In this document: in pieces, positions 52,694 through 64,000 of the stretch
Layout: every line of letters begins with the position of its first letter
Numbering within the stretch: the stretch's first letter is position 1
NCBI GenBank assembly: GCA_017654935.2
Contig: CM065684.1
Location: 61,750,354 to 61,814,353, forward strand
Length of the DNA stretch: 64,000 nt
Direction: 5' to 3'
From: Phymorhynchus buccinoides
Taxonomy: Eukaryota; Mollusca; Gastropoda; Neogastropoda; Raphitomidae
Made by a program: the position numbers and the translations under genes
The notes under the pieces: model-generated
The model's database searches: none
Told to the model about the DNA's origin: nothing
The model's input: only the letters and a program-made list of their open reading frames with translations

Positions 52694-53026
52694 CTCTTTC
52701 ATTCAGAGAAGCTCCGTCCCTTTCATTCATCCTGGCTGTTCTGTTAACCAGTATTTCCCTCTGCTGAGCAAGAGCTCTTTCATTCAGAGAAGCTCCGTCC
52801 CTTTCATTCACCCTGGCTGTTCTGTTAACCAGTATTTCCCTCTGCTGAGCAAGAGCTCTTTCATTCAGAGAAGCTCCGTCCCTTTCATTCACCCTGGCTG
52901 TTCTGTTAACCAGTATTTCCCTCTGCTGAGCAAGAGCTCTTTCATTCAGAGAAGCTCCGTCCCTTTCATTCATCCTGGCTGTTCTGTTAACCAGTATTTC
53001 CCTCTGCTGAGCAAGAAGTTGTGCTA
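52694..53026. repeat. 81-bp minisatellite, 4 copies
   Basis: Unit: ctctttcattcagagaagct, ccgtccctttcattc, accagtatttccctctgctg. It abuts the MITE at 53029. Confidence 0.93.
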
Positions 53027-53028
53027 AA

Positions 53029-53562
53029 GGTGGACCCTGACGGATGAGGTTTTGCAAGAAACACGTCGAGATCACCAGAAAGACAGCCTTTTCAAGGATC
53101 GGAACACTCAATTTGCTCTGGTTTCCTAGAAATTAAACAGTCAAAACGGCGATTCCTCCTTGGCGGAGATAGTAGCCATTTTGGATGGGGTGGGTGGAGG
53201 TCACTCATTGTGGTTGAAGCGTTTTCTTTTTTTGTAGTGCAGTAAAAAAAAAAAGAGGAGATATTTCCTTTGTTGTGAGCGAAAGTCCTTTAGATAAACT
53301 GTATAAAAAAGAAAAGAAAAAAAAAGGCTTGTATTGTGGAAATTTCGTGCAAACGATTTGGCGACCATTAGAAAAGAGATGGCACACGCCTTCTCAGTCT
53401 TTGGGTGAAAGAATTTGACTTCCAGCACCTCCGCCAAGGAGGAATTGCCGATTTGACTTATAGGAAACCAGAGCAAAGTGAGTGTTTCAATCTCTGTAAA
53501 GGGTGTTTTTCTGGTGATCTCGACGTGTTTCTTACAAAAACTAATCCGTCAGGGTGCCCCTA
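53029..53562. mobile_element. MITE related to 40874-41388, inverted
   Basis: Ends ctaaaggtggaccctgacgg and ccgtcagggtgccccta; its right end is complementary to the left end of the 40874 copy. Ends are degenerate. Confidence 0.85.
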
Positions 53563-53825
53563 ACCGTGACCAGGAAAATACTCTTTCTTCAAGCACTGAA
53601 GGAAAGAAGCCAATAGGAATTGTTCGGAAATAATTAAGGGGTAATTTCATAGTGTGTGGGAGTGATCTTGCCTAATTCAATCGGTCAAACAGGGGATGTT
53701 ATTCTACCATCAGGTAGATCCCCAGCTCTCGATCGCTTCGTGTGTTTGAGTAGACATATAGCACTTAGAACACCGTGCGTCATTTTAAACATTTTTGTCA
53801 TTTGCATGATATGGTTTTGACCGAG

Positions 53826-54043
53826 TAGGGGAAGACGGGGTAAAAAGCGCATGGGCGGGTAAGAAGCCCACCCCAATTATCTCATGAAATAAAGAAAATT
53901 TCAGTCAAATTTGCCCCTGAGACGAATGCTAAACATTAACGCTCGTCTCATGGGCAAAATGAGACTGAAATTTGCTTCATTTCATGAGATAATTGGGGTG
54001 GGCTTCTTACCCGCCCATGCGCTTTTTACCCCGTCTTCCCCTA
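53826..54043. mobile_element. 218-bp hairpin MITE, copy 2
   Basis: taggggaagacggggtaaaa ... ttttaccccgtcttccccta, same centre as the 52421 copy and nearly identical, suggesting recent activity. Confidence 0.92.
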
Positions 54044-54299
54044 AGTCGATGTAATCAACTCTAATTTTCACGAAGTGCTCTCCCCTAGTTTTTTTCGTCC
54101 GAAAATCGTCTATTGAAGGTTTGTTCTCTTTTATCAATGAATTATCTTTCGTTACAGAGTAAAATGTTGCAGGAAGTGTAGCTCAGCTACCCCTTCACAT
54201 GCTTTTGGCTTTCAATTGCGAGATATCGTTCTTTCGGTGAAATAATCCTAACATAATACTAAACTTATCCGTCATTCGAGAAAACCAATATATATATTA

Positions 54300-55275
54300 T
54301 GTTCCAGACCGAGAGCTTTAATACTTGTAGCGGTGCCATAGCCGATGAGGTTGAACCGAGGCGTGGTTACCGCTACACCTATCTGTATTAATATAAAAAA
54401 ATCGGGACTTTACTGGTTTCGTACTGCCTCCGGGCATTGCCTCCAGTATTGTTCCCAACATATTTGTATTTACAAATGTCCCATATGTGTCTGATTCAGA
54501 CCAAGAGGACGTAAAACACCATTTTCGTCGTCGAGAGGACGTCTTCAAGTGTTATTCATCAACTTATTTGTAGCGGTTCCATAGCCGATGAGGTTTACCC
54601 GAGGCGTGGTTACCGCTACACCTATCTGTATTAATAAAAAAATCGGGACTTTACTAGTTTCGTACTGCCTCCGGGCATTGCCTCCAGTATTGTTCCCACC
54701 ATATTTGTATTTACAAATGTCCCATATGTGTCTGATTCAGACCAAGAGGACGTAAAACACCATTTTCGTCGAGAGGACGTCTTCGTGCATGTTTAGTGAG
54801 AAAGTTGTCCAATGTGGCGGTACCATAGCCGATGAGGTTTAACCGAGGCATGGTTACCGCTACACCTATCTATATTGTTAAAAACTCGGGACTTTACTGG
54901 TGTTGCACTGCCTCCGGGCATTGCAGCCAGGATTGTTCCCAACATCTTTGTATTTACATATGCCTATGACCGAGAGGACGTAAAACATCATTTTCATCAT
55001 CATGTTTAGTGAGAATACTTGGAAAGGGTAGGCAGTTGTTGGGCCGGCATCATGGCTGGGTTTCGCTGAACGGTCCCTGTCTGGCCGGTTGTCTGGCTGT
55101 CTACCCACCAAAACTCTCTCTCTCTGTTTTTTTTTCTTTTCTTTTCTTTGTTTTCTCTCTCTTCGCCCTTTTCAGTTGAAATAATGGTCAGAACTGACTT
55201 TGTCAACTATATTGGAAGAAGAAGAAGAAGAAAGAAACAATGTGACGGCACCATAGCCGATAAGGTTTAACCGAG
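54300..55275. repeat. Family C in three to four tandem copies
   Basis: Units of about 250-280 bp with ccatagccgatgaggttta, ccgaggcgtggttaccgcta, cgggactttactggt, ctgcctccgggcattgcctc and gaccaagaggacgtaaaaca, becoming more diverged to the right. Confidence 0.8.
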
Positions 55276-55279
55276 TTGA

Positions 55280-55382
55280 CATGCGTAGGAATGGGATCGT
55301 AACATTTGCCGGTTAGCTTTTAATGCAGAATTAATGAACCTACTCATTAGTCTGTGTGTATATGTGCGTGCGCATGCGTACG

Positions 55383-55419
<37 letters not shown>

Positions 55420-55940
55420 AGGGGCAGGGGGAGTGTGTGCTTTCGCACATGATATTAATTCTTCTTCTTCTCCCTTTTACTGGACTGGGCCCAAAGGCAT
55501 TGAAAGTCCAATGTTGAGACACGCTAGGCAGGCCGTGTATACTCTCAATAGTCAATATCTGCCATTACAAATTTGGATTTTAAGATTTTTCTTTAAAACT
55601 TGGGTTAAAACTATATGCTCTGCTTGCAGCACATGTTTCTATGGCATGTCATCATGGAAATTAAAGACAATATAAAATAATAATTGACAATAAGTGATTA
55701 TGTCCCATATGATCTTTTAAGATCGGGAGGACGTAACACGCTAATATACTGTTTCAAAAAAGTTAAGGACCACTAACTGCAAACATTTCAGACATCGTTT
55801 TCAGTGCTTAAACTACCATTTATGAACTTTGTGATGCAGTAATATTCTAGCCAAAGGTTCAAACTGTTATGAAATGTAAACATAATCATGCACAACATTA
55901 AATATGCGCTGATGGGAGACTGTTTAAGACTGTCCGTTGA
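55280..55940. other. Intergenic stretch
   Basis: (GA)n at 55386-55412 and otherwise AT-rich sequence without recognisable genes. Confidence 0.55.
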
Positions 55941-55944
55941 ATGG

Positions 55945-56215
55945 TCAAATGGGATTGACCCACCTTCTGTAAGTTCTGTGCTTGTAACTTCCTCTAATCT
56001 GTCTCTCTCTTTAACTGTCTTTTTCTTTGCTTTGTGTCACCTATCTTTCTGACTTTTGGCCCATTCTCCTGCCTTTTTTCCAAAAAAATAATCTTCAATA
56101 TAGTTTTCTCTTTTGAGTTCCTCCAAAGTCGGAATGTGTCGGCTGAACGCAGCAAGGAGACCAGTGAAAACTGTAAAATGGACACATTGTGGCCTTATAA
56201 CGCAGAAGAAAAAAC
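55945..56215 (+). mobile_element. Family A copy, intergenic
   Basis: Lacks the usual 5' end; contains ccaccttctgtaagttctgt, tcttttgagttcctccaaag and aacgcagaagaaaaaacc. Confidence 0.75.
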
Positions 56216-56384
56216 CAGACGAGTCTCAGTGGCAAGAAAAGTGATACACTATATTACAACCAGGCATGGGTGAAAGTAAAACATTCTCTCCACCCTGAAA
56301 TGACTTTTCTGTGTTCTCTGAATCTTCCCAATCCTGAAGTGGTGACCACGTTAAAAATGATTTCCAATGTGTGTGTGTGTGTGT

Positions 56385-56690
56385 CTGTGTACACAGGATG
56401 GGTGGGGTGGTGTTAGAATTGCATGTCTATCATCTTGTTTTAATCTGCCATCAGTGAGTGTCTGTGTACAGGATGGGTGGGGATGGTGTTAGAATTGCAT
56501 GTCTATCATCTAGTTTTAATCTGCCATCAGTGAGTGTCTGTGTACAGGATGGGTGGGGATGGTGTTAGAATAGCATGTCTATCATCTTGTTTTAATCTGC
56601 CATCAGTGAGTGTCTGTGTACAGGATGGGTGGGGATGGTGTTATAATTGCATGTCTATCATCTAGTTTTAATCTGCTATCAATGTTGGCA
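56385..56690. repeat. 76-bp minisatellite, 4 copies
   Basis: Unit: gtgtctgtgtacaggatggg, tggggatggtgttagaattg, catgtctatcatct. Intergenic. Confidence 0.92.
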
Positions 56691-58780
56691 GAAATGTTTT
56701 ATTTTATCAGACTGTGGTTCCGGATGACAAGATGGCCGATCCTGAAGACTCTTGCTATCAGCTTTTCCAATCCTGATTTCAGGAGCCTGCCTGAACTACT
56801 TTCACCAGGAAACAAACACCACATTTTACCACTCACCCGCTATATTTACCAACCACACCTGAACACAAACAGTCAAAATTAATATTTTTAAATTTCCAAA
56901 GACCCTGTAATAGGGTGCACATCAACGACACAAACGGTTCACACATTTTCAATCATCAACACAAAAAATATCTTATTTTTTTCCGCCAAAATATGACAAG
57001 CACAACCATTCAAACATCAATCATATCAACATTTTTCACAAATGTTTGGGGAGATTCTAAGAAAATATAAACTATTTTGCATTTAGCATTTTCTTCTATT
57101 CTACACTCTTTTTCCCACTTCACTGGAAGATAAATAATTCCTGGCGCTCGCGATGTTGACAGTGACAATGCCATGTCAAGCTGTGCCAGAGGTTCACTTT
57201 GACACTAGAAACTATTAACAGCATTATTATGTTTTGTAGCTCAAGTCACACTTGACTGCTTTGTTTTCTCTCGTGTCAAATTGTTCTAAAAAATTATACT
57301 CAGCTTACGACCAATATTTTACCTTGAGAAAGCTTTCAAAATGAACTGAATATCTAAATTGCAGAAACAACAGTGTAATCCACTGAAACAATGTATTTTT
57401 TAAACTGAAAATTGTTGAGACTTCTCCACTTTGAAAAAATACAACTCACACATTTCAGTGAACATACACAAAACTCCACACATTCTACAACCATTCACAC
57501 ACATCATACTCATTCCAATGGAAGGCCTGCTTTTAAAAAAAAGAGTTAAATAATCCTGCAGCAGCCAATAGCAAACCTTATAACAAACCAAGTCAAGCCA
57601 ATGGCAGACCTTTTTACATCAAAACTAGCAAAAGCAGACAATTGTGCATGACAAAACCAGACATGCATAAATCAGACAGAGTGGAATTTTGACTCGATCT
57701 GGTAAGGTACAAATAAGATCTGACAGAAATAAAACATTTTTTGTAGTACAGATTTTGCGGTCATCTGAGATTAGATAGTCAAGGCACCTCATTTTAGAAA
57801 AGGGAATTTGTAGGATTTGTTTTTTCTCCCACTGGTGACTACGTCCTGAATTGACTTCTGCCAGTGTCACCAATCAAGGTCAAGATCAGGAGGGTTCTAT
57901 CTCAGGGGTCATACTCTTGAAAAGGAACTAAATTCAAGGAGTTTTCAAGGGGGTACTTGGATTTTTCAAGAGGCCCCGAAGTTGATAAAATGAGCAAAAT
58001 TATGCAAAGTAACTTCATCTCCAACCTCAACATTATCTCCCAAAACGAAACACTGAAACAGAAAACTGCTAAGTCCTTAACACAGCCGAGCGGAGAATGC
58101 TTTCAATTTTCAAAACACATCGTCTAGGCCTACTGAGACTCAAGAGTGAGAGGAAGCAATGAATGTCAACAGCCAATTACGGAAATGTGCGTGCGCATGT
58201 GTGAAAGTAGACGACGGAAATGAAGAAGAGCCAAATGAAGGCATCGACCACGATCTTGTCATTTTTTAAATTTTGAGTTTGTGAACAAATGCAGCCCCCA
58301 AATGATTTCTACTTACTCAGGTTTTATACATGTAGGACTACAAGCTTGGCCCGCGACAGAATTTCAAGGGGTGGTTAAAATGTTGCTAATTTTACCGTGT
58401 TTTCAAGCACCTTTTTGACCCAGTTCAAATTTAAAGGGGCTTCAAGGGTTCTCAAGGGGCGTACGAACCCTGTGCCTCTTATTGACTGAGTTCAAATTTA
58501 AAGGGGCTTCTCAAGGGGCGTACAAACCCTGTGCCTCTTTGTTTCAACAGAACTGGTTTCCAAAAAGTTCACATAAACATTAAAACCATTCAAATTTTGA
58601 TTTCCCCCCCTTGGTAGGAACTTAGAATTACATTTTTGGTATAAGAAAAACACCCTTCAAAATTGTCATGCCTTAATGGTAAATTGGATAGATTTAGGAT
58701 AGTTGATGACTTTTGCATTCAACTATGGTACTTGTGGTGACTAAATGCCTGATTTTCTCCTGCCCAATCACACACTCTTC
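56690..58780. other. Intergenic AT-rich stretch downstream of PSMD8
   Basis: No exon, promoter or mobile element recognised. A local duplication (gttcaaatttaaaggggctt at 58425 and 58490) is present. Confidence 0.55.
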
Positions 58781-58789
58781 CTCTCTCAC

Positions 58790-59040
58790 ATTTATTAAAT
58801 ACTCCAGCTGCAGCCAATTAGAAACATTGTCTCTTAGACAAAATATCCACTTTTTTCACTCTCAGCCAATCCAATTTCTCCTTTATTGACGATATTCTAA
58901 CTGCAGCCAATAGAAAGTAGAAAAATCTAAGACCATCATCTCTAGTTCTTTTCCTTTTAATATTAGCCAATCACATAGTCCCTCTCTCTTCAAATTGTTT
59001 CTCTCTTGCTGATGAGATAGCCGCAGCTAATGGGAAGCGG
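58790..59040. repeat. Diverged about 52-bp repeat with GCAGCCAAT
   Basis: gcagccaat or close variants near 58808, 58863, 58912, 58964 and 59024, spaced about 49-60 bases, just 3' of the PSMD8 stop in the sense direction. Confidence 0.5.
58882..58887 (-). terminator. Candidate PSMD8 poly(A) signal
   Basis: AATAAA on the minus strand about 160 bases after the stop codon; a second one lies at 58791-58796. Position is plausible for a short 3' UTR, but there is no direct evidence of use. Confidence 0.35.
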
Positions 59041-59046
59041 GGTGAG

Positions 59047-59184
59047 TTAAACGATCATCTCCAGCTCGCGGGCGTACTCGATGGTTTGCTGGGCCAGGGA
59101 AGTTGCTGGGATGAACTCCTCTCCGCTGGGTTTCTTGTCCACAGCGAAGTGGAGATAGTGGTCTTTGCCCACCTTCCAGCCACG
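59047..59184 (-). CDS. PSMD8: PSMD8 last exon with stop codon
   Basis: Encodes [20 protein letters not shown] to [11 protein letters not shown] and TAA (59049-59047). Acceptor TTTCAG. Human counterpart is '[20 protein letters not shown] ... EYARQLEMIV'. Confidence 0.96.
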   Translation of the reverse strand, partial: RGWKVGKDHYLHFAVDKKPSGEEFIPATSLAQQTIEYARELEMIV

Positions 59185-62100
59185 CTGAAACAGGATATGT
59201 TCACTAGTTTAGGCTGACAAGATACTAACACCAAGTCTAATGCTAAAGCCAACAACAACTATGTAAGCATATCTACCATATTTTTCGGACTATAAAACGG
59301 TACTTTTTCCCCAGACTGAGGCCCCTGCGCCATATGACTAAAAATATAGTAAGAAAATAGAATAACAAAATCTGAGTTTTGTGTAACACTTGGTGGGTGC
59401 GCCTTATAGTCCGAATAATACAGTACTCTCTGATGGGCTTTTGGTTCACAGTGAAGAACAAAGAGTGATTCTTACCAACCTTAGGACATGCTGAAACATG
59501 ATACATTCACTAGTTTAGGCTGATATGACAATCATCACTATCATGAATAATAATGATTTTATAATTCTGATATAGATACATGTCCAAAAACGTTTGAATT
59601 TATCCATTTCTATTTTTTCCCCTATAAAACTTAAACACAGTAATAGTGAGCAATAATAGACCCTTTTCCGCAGCCGAGCGACCTTGAATTTCAATCAAGG
59701 CCTTGAATAAGAGAGGTCACACAACTACAGGCAAAACAAGCGGGCAAAAGTACAGTCAGACACTAGTCTAGTCTACAATACGGTCGCTCGTGGCAAATGC
59801 CCTATTGAATGGGAGGGAAAACAATTTTCCGTAATCCGATCGTGTTGGCGCCTTGAGACCCATGTAAAATTTTACAGGCACAGACCTGCCAACCCCCTAA
59901 CAGACCAAATAGGAATATTTGTAGCAGGAAAGAGGAATTTTGGGGAGCTAAGAGAAATTTTGACGCAGCATCTTACCTTTCGCGCGTAAACATAATTTGA
60001 AGCAAGCAATTTTCATCCTTGTGAACTTGTCTTGTTTAAAACTAGTCTTGTCTGGAAGTGTCACAACTATTCCTAACACAATAGAAGCTTTTGGTTTGTT
60101 TCTCTGTCCTTTTTGTTTGGGCAGACCAAGACGGTTGGTGCCATAGATGACTTAAAAACTTGGAAGGAAGATAATTAATCAATTTAAGTTCATCTTTGTT
60201 CTCCTTTCCTTCCGTTGGCTTGAAGTCGGTAACGGTGGAAGACGAAGTCTGGGAGTTTGCAGTTTCGATAAGATGAGAAGTAATGTGGCACTTGATGTCT
60301 TGACATCCTCCATAGGAGACTTTTAAGTGTAGTGAGCACATCATACATCTAGCATGATGCACACTTTCTTGATCTCTGAATGCACAAATACTTTTCCATG
60401 TAATTTTGGCAGAAATATTGATCTGTTCTCTTTCTTTTCTCCCCAGAGTCTCACACGCATCGATGCGTCAATCGCCATCTTGACGGATGTGCGCAAACAG
60501 AAACTAGAAAGTCGGTTATACGCAAAGCAGCTATAAGACGATGAATTTGTGTGTTCAAAAAAACTTTTTTTTTAAAGTTTTGAAAGCAGAATTTTATGGA
60601 CTTGAGTGGAAGAAATGTAGTCTGAGCGGAAGAAATTCCGCTCAAAGTGGAAAGGTTGGCAGGTCTGCAGGCAGTGCAACGACTCGTGATTGACTGTGGG
60701 GACTATGTGTGACCCGCGCTAACGCAAAGCAGATACCATATTTTTCGGACTATAATGTGACATGTTTCTTCCAGACTGACATCTCTGCGCCTTATATGAG
60801 TCTTATGACTGATAATACAGTGAAAATAAGTCTAAGAACAAAATCTAGTTTTGTGTAAAATTTGGGGGGGTGCGCCTTACAATAAGGTAACAATTTATTT
60901 TACTACAGGGACGTGTGACCTGTGTTAACGATGTTCAGATCATGTCAGCGCCTTGTGACCCGTGTTAACGATGTTCGGCAAAACGATGTTCGGATCATGT
61001 CAGCGCCTTGTGACCCGTGTTAACTATGTTCAGATCATGTCAGCGCCTTCTGACCTGTGTTAACGATGTTCGGATCATGTCAGCGCCTTGTGACCCGTGT
61101 TAACGATGTTCGGATCATGTCAGCGCCTTGTGACCCGTGTAAAGGTCGACAGGCTGCGCAATGATCCGTGCTTTGCTGTGGGGACAACGTTCACGGGGTC
61201 CAAGGACACCCGTGTTAAGGCTCTAAAGACTGTGACACTTAGAACACAGTCTTCAGCCAATGTCCCTTTTTGTGCATGTGACAAGAAAACGGCACAATAA
61301 TGAAATGGGTGAGGAAGCTATTTTTACCTTCTGGGCGTATTCCTGCATGGGCTTCTGGGAGTCGAAGAACAGCATCCTGGCTGCTTCGCTCATCGCAATT
61401 TGGTTGTAGGCTTTGTCGATGCACGCCGCTATCTCATCTCTGGAATCAAACCACCCAAACAACACAATTAAAAATGGGGGGTGGGGGTGCTTATACAAGG
61501 TACTTTACAAAACACCAACTGTGAGCCTTTGTCACACTTTGAGAACTAAGTAGTACCATATGCATGAGAGACACCGCACATGTACTGTAGGTAGACACTA
61601 GGATAATTTAACACAAAAACAACAAACTTACACACAATTCAATCACATCAGTATGAATATTCCCCCCGAGGGGATACCAGGGGGTCTTTTGTATAAATAG
61701 TTCCCCCACCTTCTGGAAGTTCTATGCTTGCAACTTCTTTTAATCTGTCACTCTCTTTGACTCTGCCTTTTCCCCTTTGCTTGCTGTCATCTACTATCTT
61801 TCTAACTTACCGGCCCATTCTCCTGCCTTTTTTCAAGAAACGCTTTAAAAAAGATTTCCTCCAGCTGAAGTCGGACATGCTGGGCCTAACTATTTTTTAC
61901 TTAAAACTAAATCCTTCGGTGAATCTTCTTTCTCGTACTCTGCTCCCTCGGTCTGGAATAGCTTACCACACAGTGTTCGCCACTCTTCCTCTGTTCAGTC
62001 TTTCAAAACTTCTCTGAAAACTCATCTTTTTGAAACCTCATACTCTCACCTCTAATCCACGTAGTCCTTGATGATATTACCCTGCAGTATGTGTGTGTTT

Positions 62101-63288
62101 GTGCGTGTGTGTGGGGGGGGGGGGGGAGGGGGAGGGAAGGCGAGAGATTAATACATGTATTTTGTATGAACAGTCTCACTTATTTTTAATGTTTATATTC
62201 ATTGATACTTGTCTTCATGTTGATTATTCTTGGCTTGTCTTTAATGTGTATGTTTATCTGTATGTTAGTGTTTAGGCCTTTGTTCAGCGCTTTGAGCACC
62301 CTGCAAAGGGAGTTAAGCGCTCTATAAATAACCAGTATTATTATTATTATTACTTAGACGCATAACGCTTGTACAATAGTGTCATGATACCATGATGTTA
62401 TATCATGTCTCTCTCTCTCTCTCTCTCATTATCTGTCAGTCAGTCTCTCTCTCTGTTTTAAATGTATTCATTTCTAAGTTGATGTCATGAATTTTAATGC
62501 TAATTATTTGGTTGGTATAATTTCGTTTCACACGTTTGATGAATGTTCTTTCAGTTATGTTGTGTCTCTGTCATGTTGTTGCACCTAACCTCAATTTCTC
62601 ATTTGGGGATATTAAAGTATACTTGAATTTGAACTTGAACTTGAAGGAGGTAGAAGGGTATGTTTGTTTTTGCAAAATGTGTCTATTATAATTAGTCATG
62701 TAACTGGTATGTCGACGGCAGTATTTTATTTCCAGTATTGTAGTTGTATCTAAGCTTGATTGAGAAGGTGAATGTGGTCTGTTTTTTCTTAGAATTTTCA
62801 TATAACTATTTTACTCTTGCATAATTATGAGTGTGTGCGTGCGTGTGTATGAGTGCATTCATGTATGTGTGTGTGCCTGCGTGTGTGCATGTGTATGAGA
62901 AAGAAAGAGAACGTTGCATGCAAGCATCATGTTTATTTTACTTTCTAATGATTCATTATTTGTTTGCCTTTAATGTTCTTGTTATCAATGTAAAGTGCAC
63001 TGAGCTCATGTGAGAAAGAGCGCTATATAAATTCCCATTATTATTATTATAACGGCAGCATGACGCATATGCGCTCATAATTGATAGGAAACTGTCTGAG
63101 CGATGAAAGAAGAGGAAGTATGAATATTACTTTTACTGTTTACTGTTACTAGATGACACATTGATACTGATGATGATGATGACGATAACTACACACGCAT
63201 ACATTTCCTCTGACCTGATAGTGTTGAGCAGAATGTCGATGAAGAAATTGTAGTTATCTGCCGGAACGTTGCCTCTGGCCAGAAACAC
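59047..63288 (-). CDS. PSMD8: 26S proteasome non-ATPase subunit 8 (Rpn12), C-terminal three exons
   Basis: 19S lid subunit with a C-terminal PCI-type winged helix, needed for lid assembly onto the base (family knowledge). The three visible exons encode about 108 residues: [20 protein letters not shown], then [13 protein letters not shown] and [14 protein letters not shown], then [15 protein letters not shown] ending YARELEMIV. Human PSMD8 ends 'EYARQLEMIV', so the C terminus is complete. Phases agree across both introns. The 5' exons lie to the right of the window. It sits upstream of TMEM87 on the same strand, with about 7.7 kb between the PSMD8 stop and the TMEM87 start. Confidence 0.95.
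59274..59424. mobile_element. TACCATA-type MITE in PSMD8 intron
   Basis: taccatatttttcggactat ... cttatagtccgaataata, short imperfect inverted repeat. Confidence 0.75.
59881..60667. mobile_element. 787-bp DNA element with CAGACCTGCCAACC ends
   Basis: Left cagacctgccaacc, right ggttggcaggtctg, flanked by caggca on both sides (6-bp duplication). A relative right end is at 19012-19031. No transposase motif recognised. Confidence 0.85.
60734..60890. mobile_element. TACCATA-type MITE
   Basis: taccatatttttcggactat ... gtgcgccttacaataaggta, related to 59274. Confidence 0.7.
60905..61150. repeat. 40-bp minisatellite, about 6 copies
   Basis: Unit: cttgtgacccgtgttaacga then tgttcggatcatgtcagcgc. In the last PSMD8 intron, not at an exon edge. 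Confidence 0.92.
61328..61439 (-). CDS. PSMD8: PSMD8 penultimate exon
   Basis: Completes R and encodes [20 protein letters not shown] and [17 protein letters not shown] (human '[25 protein letters not shown]'). Acceptor TTCCAG, donor GTAAAA. Confidence 0.95.
61660..62350 (+). mobile_element. Family A 5' part joined to a LINE C-terminal fragment and (ATT)n tail
   Basis: Family A sequence at 61660-61860 continues into a frame encoding [20 protein letters not shown] and KTSLKTHLF, the C-terminal signature of CR1/L2/jockey-like LINE reverse transcriptases. It ends with agcgctctataaataaccag and (ATT)n. Family A may therefore be part of a LINE, or this may be a composite. Confidence 0.65.
62400..63210. 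other. PSMD8 intron stretch with simple repeats and a repeat tail
   Basis: CT tract at 62408-62428, GT-rich tract at 62830-62890, LINE/SINE tail (agagcgctatataaattccc, (ATT)n) at 62990-63045, then gcagcatgacgcatatgcgc shared with a family A copy. Confidence 0.6.
63215..63288 (-). CDS. PSMD8: PSMD8 exon (first visible)
   Basis: Encodes [20 protein letters not shown] and LNTI plus two bases (human '[24 protein letters not shown]'). Acceptor GTCTTAG, donor GTCAGA. Confidence 0.95.
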
Positions 63289-63470
63289 CTAAGACAGAAA
63301 TAAATCACCATAAAGATGACCTTGTACTAACCAGTCTATGGCGTCATGACCTAAGACAGAAATAAATCACCACAAAGATGACCCTTTTACTAACCAGTCT
63401 GTGGCGTCGTGACCTAAGACAGAAATAAATCACCATAAAGATTACCCTTTTACTAACCAGTCTATGGCGT
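63285..63470. repeat. 62-bp repeat, 3 copies, at a PSMD8 acceptor
   Basis: Units of about 58-62 bp; on the minus strand each contains TTATTTCTGTCTTAG|GT, the acceptor of the 63215-63288 exon plus its first two bases. Exon sequence beyond GT is not copied. Confidence 0.85.
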
Positions 63471-63859
63471 TGAAAATTGGTATCTGCATGGCAGCTGTAT
63501 GCTGAAATAAAATGATTGTATGGGGGTGTGTGTCAGTGTGTGTGTGTGTGTGTGTGTGCTTGTGTTGAGAGCAACATTTTACCGAGTTGAGTGGAAGGAA
63601 TGTAAAGTTCGTCAAAGTGACAACAAATTCTGCCAAATGAACTTATTAACTCTTTCTATACTAACCTGCGCTCTCGTAGCAGGGCATGCGCAGAACGCCT
63701 CGTTACTAAGGTAACGGGATATCGCATGTGAACTATAAACATTCATAGTTCATAGGTTAACAGTCATGCGTGCTTCAAAGTGGCTCAGAGGGCTACTACT
63801 ACGTTTCATTCATGCCTCGACACTGACTGACTGGTTGTAGGCTCTATTTCGGGACCTTA

Positions 63860-64000
63860 GTATGTGAAGAAGAAAAATGGTGTTTTACGTCCTCTCGGTC
63901 ATAGACACATATGGGACATTTGTAAATACAAAAATGGTGGGAACAATACTGGCTGCAATGCCCGGAGGCAGTGCAACACCAGTAAAGTCCCGAGTTTTTA
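63860..64000 (-). mobile_element. Family C copy, reverse orientation, cut by the window edge
   Basis: gtgttttacgtcctctcggt, ggctgcaatgcccggaggca and gtaaagtcccgagttttta are complementary to the family C units at 54300-55000. Confidence 0.75.

Noticed and set aside
56610..56882. 90-codon frame in the intergenic region
   Set aside because: It begins inside the 76-bp minisatellite and shows no recognisable domain or splice context.
63446..63503. Possible extra PSMD8 exon (TTTCAG ... GTTAGT)
   Set aside because: The encoded peptide does not match the expected Rpn12 sequence before VFLARGN, and the phase would not fit.

Overview
The window looks like nuclear DNA of an invertebrate animal, most likely a mollusc and perhaps a gastropod. 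That placement is an inference. It rests on widely spaced exons with GT-AG introns, two recognisable animal genes with long repeat-filled introns, tRNA-derived SINEs, many small inverted-repeat DNA elements, LINE remnants and very abundant micro- and minisatellites. No prokaryotic-type gene, operon or CRISPR array is present, and most long open frames are artefacts of tandem repeats.

Two genes lie head to tail on the minus strand. The C-terminal three exons of PSMD8 (Rpn12, a 19S proteasome lid subunit) occupy 59047-63288, and its 5' part lies beyond the right edge. A complete TMEM87A/B orthologue (Golgi seven-membrane-segment GOST family) occupies 11624-51336. I could assemble it as 20 coding exons with compatible phases throughout, giving 706 codons without a break. 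One of its introns (24364-27315) has the AT-AC termini, donor and branch site of a minor-class (U12) intron. Its luminal region carries a long Q/P/A-rich insertion with an RRKR motif.

Layout: 1-11.6 kb is intergenic, with LINE remnants, MITEs, a 45-bp satellite (2992-3982) and a C/T-rich array abutting the TMEM87 stop codon. 11.6-51.3 kb is TMEM87. 51.3-59.0 kb is intergenic, with hairpin MITEs and a dispersed repeat in tandem. 59.0-64.0 kb is PSMD8.

The most striking signal is how the TMEM87 introns are built. At about fourteen exon-intron boundaries the adjacent tandem repeat, or partial copy, contains the splice site itself and usually 9 to about 90 bases of the neighbouring exon. The 5.6-kb, roughly 94-copy 60-bp satellite at 13.1-18.75 kb is an amplification of the last 18 bases of exon 18 plus its 5' splice site. 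Exons 3, 4, 5, 8, 9, 11, 12, 13, 16 and 17 show comparable arrays or relics, on the donor side, the acceptor side or both, and one PSMD8 exon shows a weaker case. The introns therefore appear to have grown by repeated tandem duplication anchored at splice junctions, leaving arrays of decoy splice sites. One exon 9 decoy acceptor is in frame and could encode a 45-residue longer protein.
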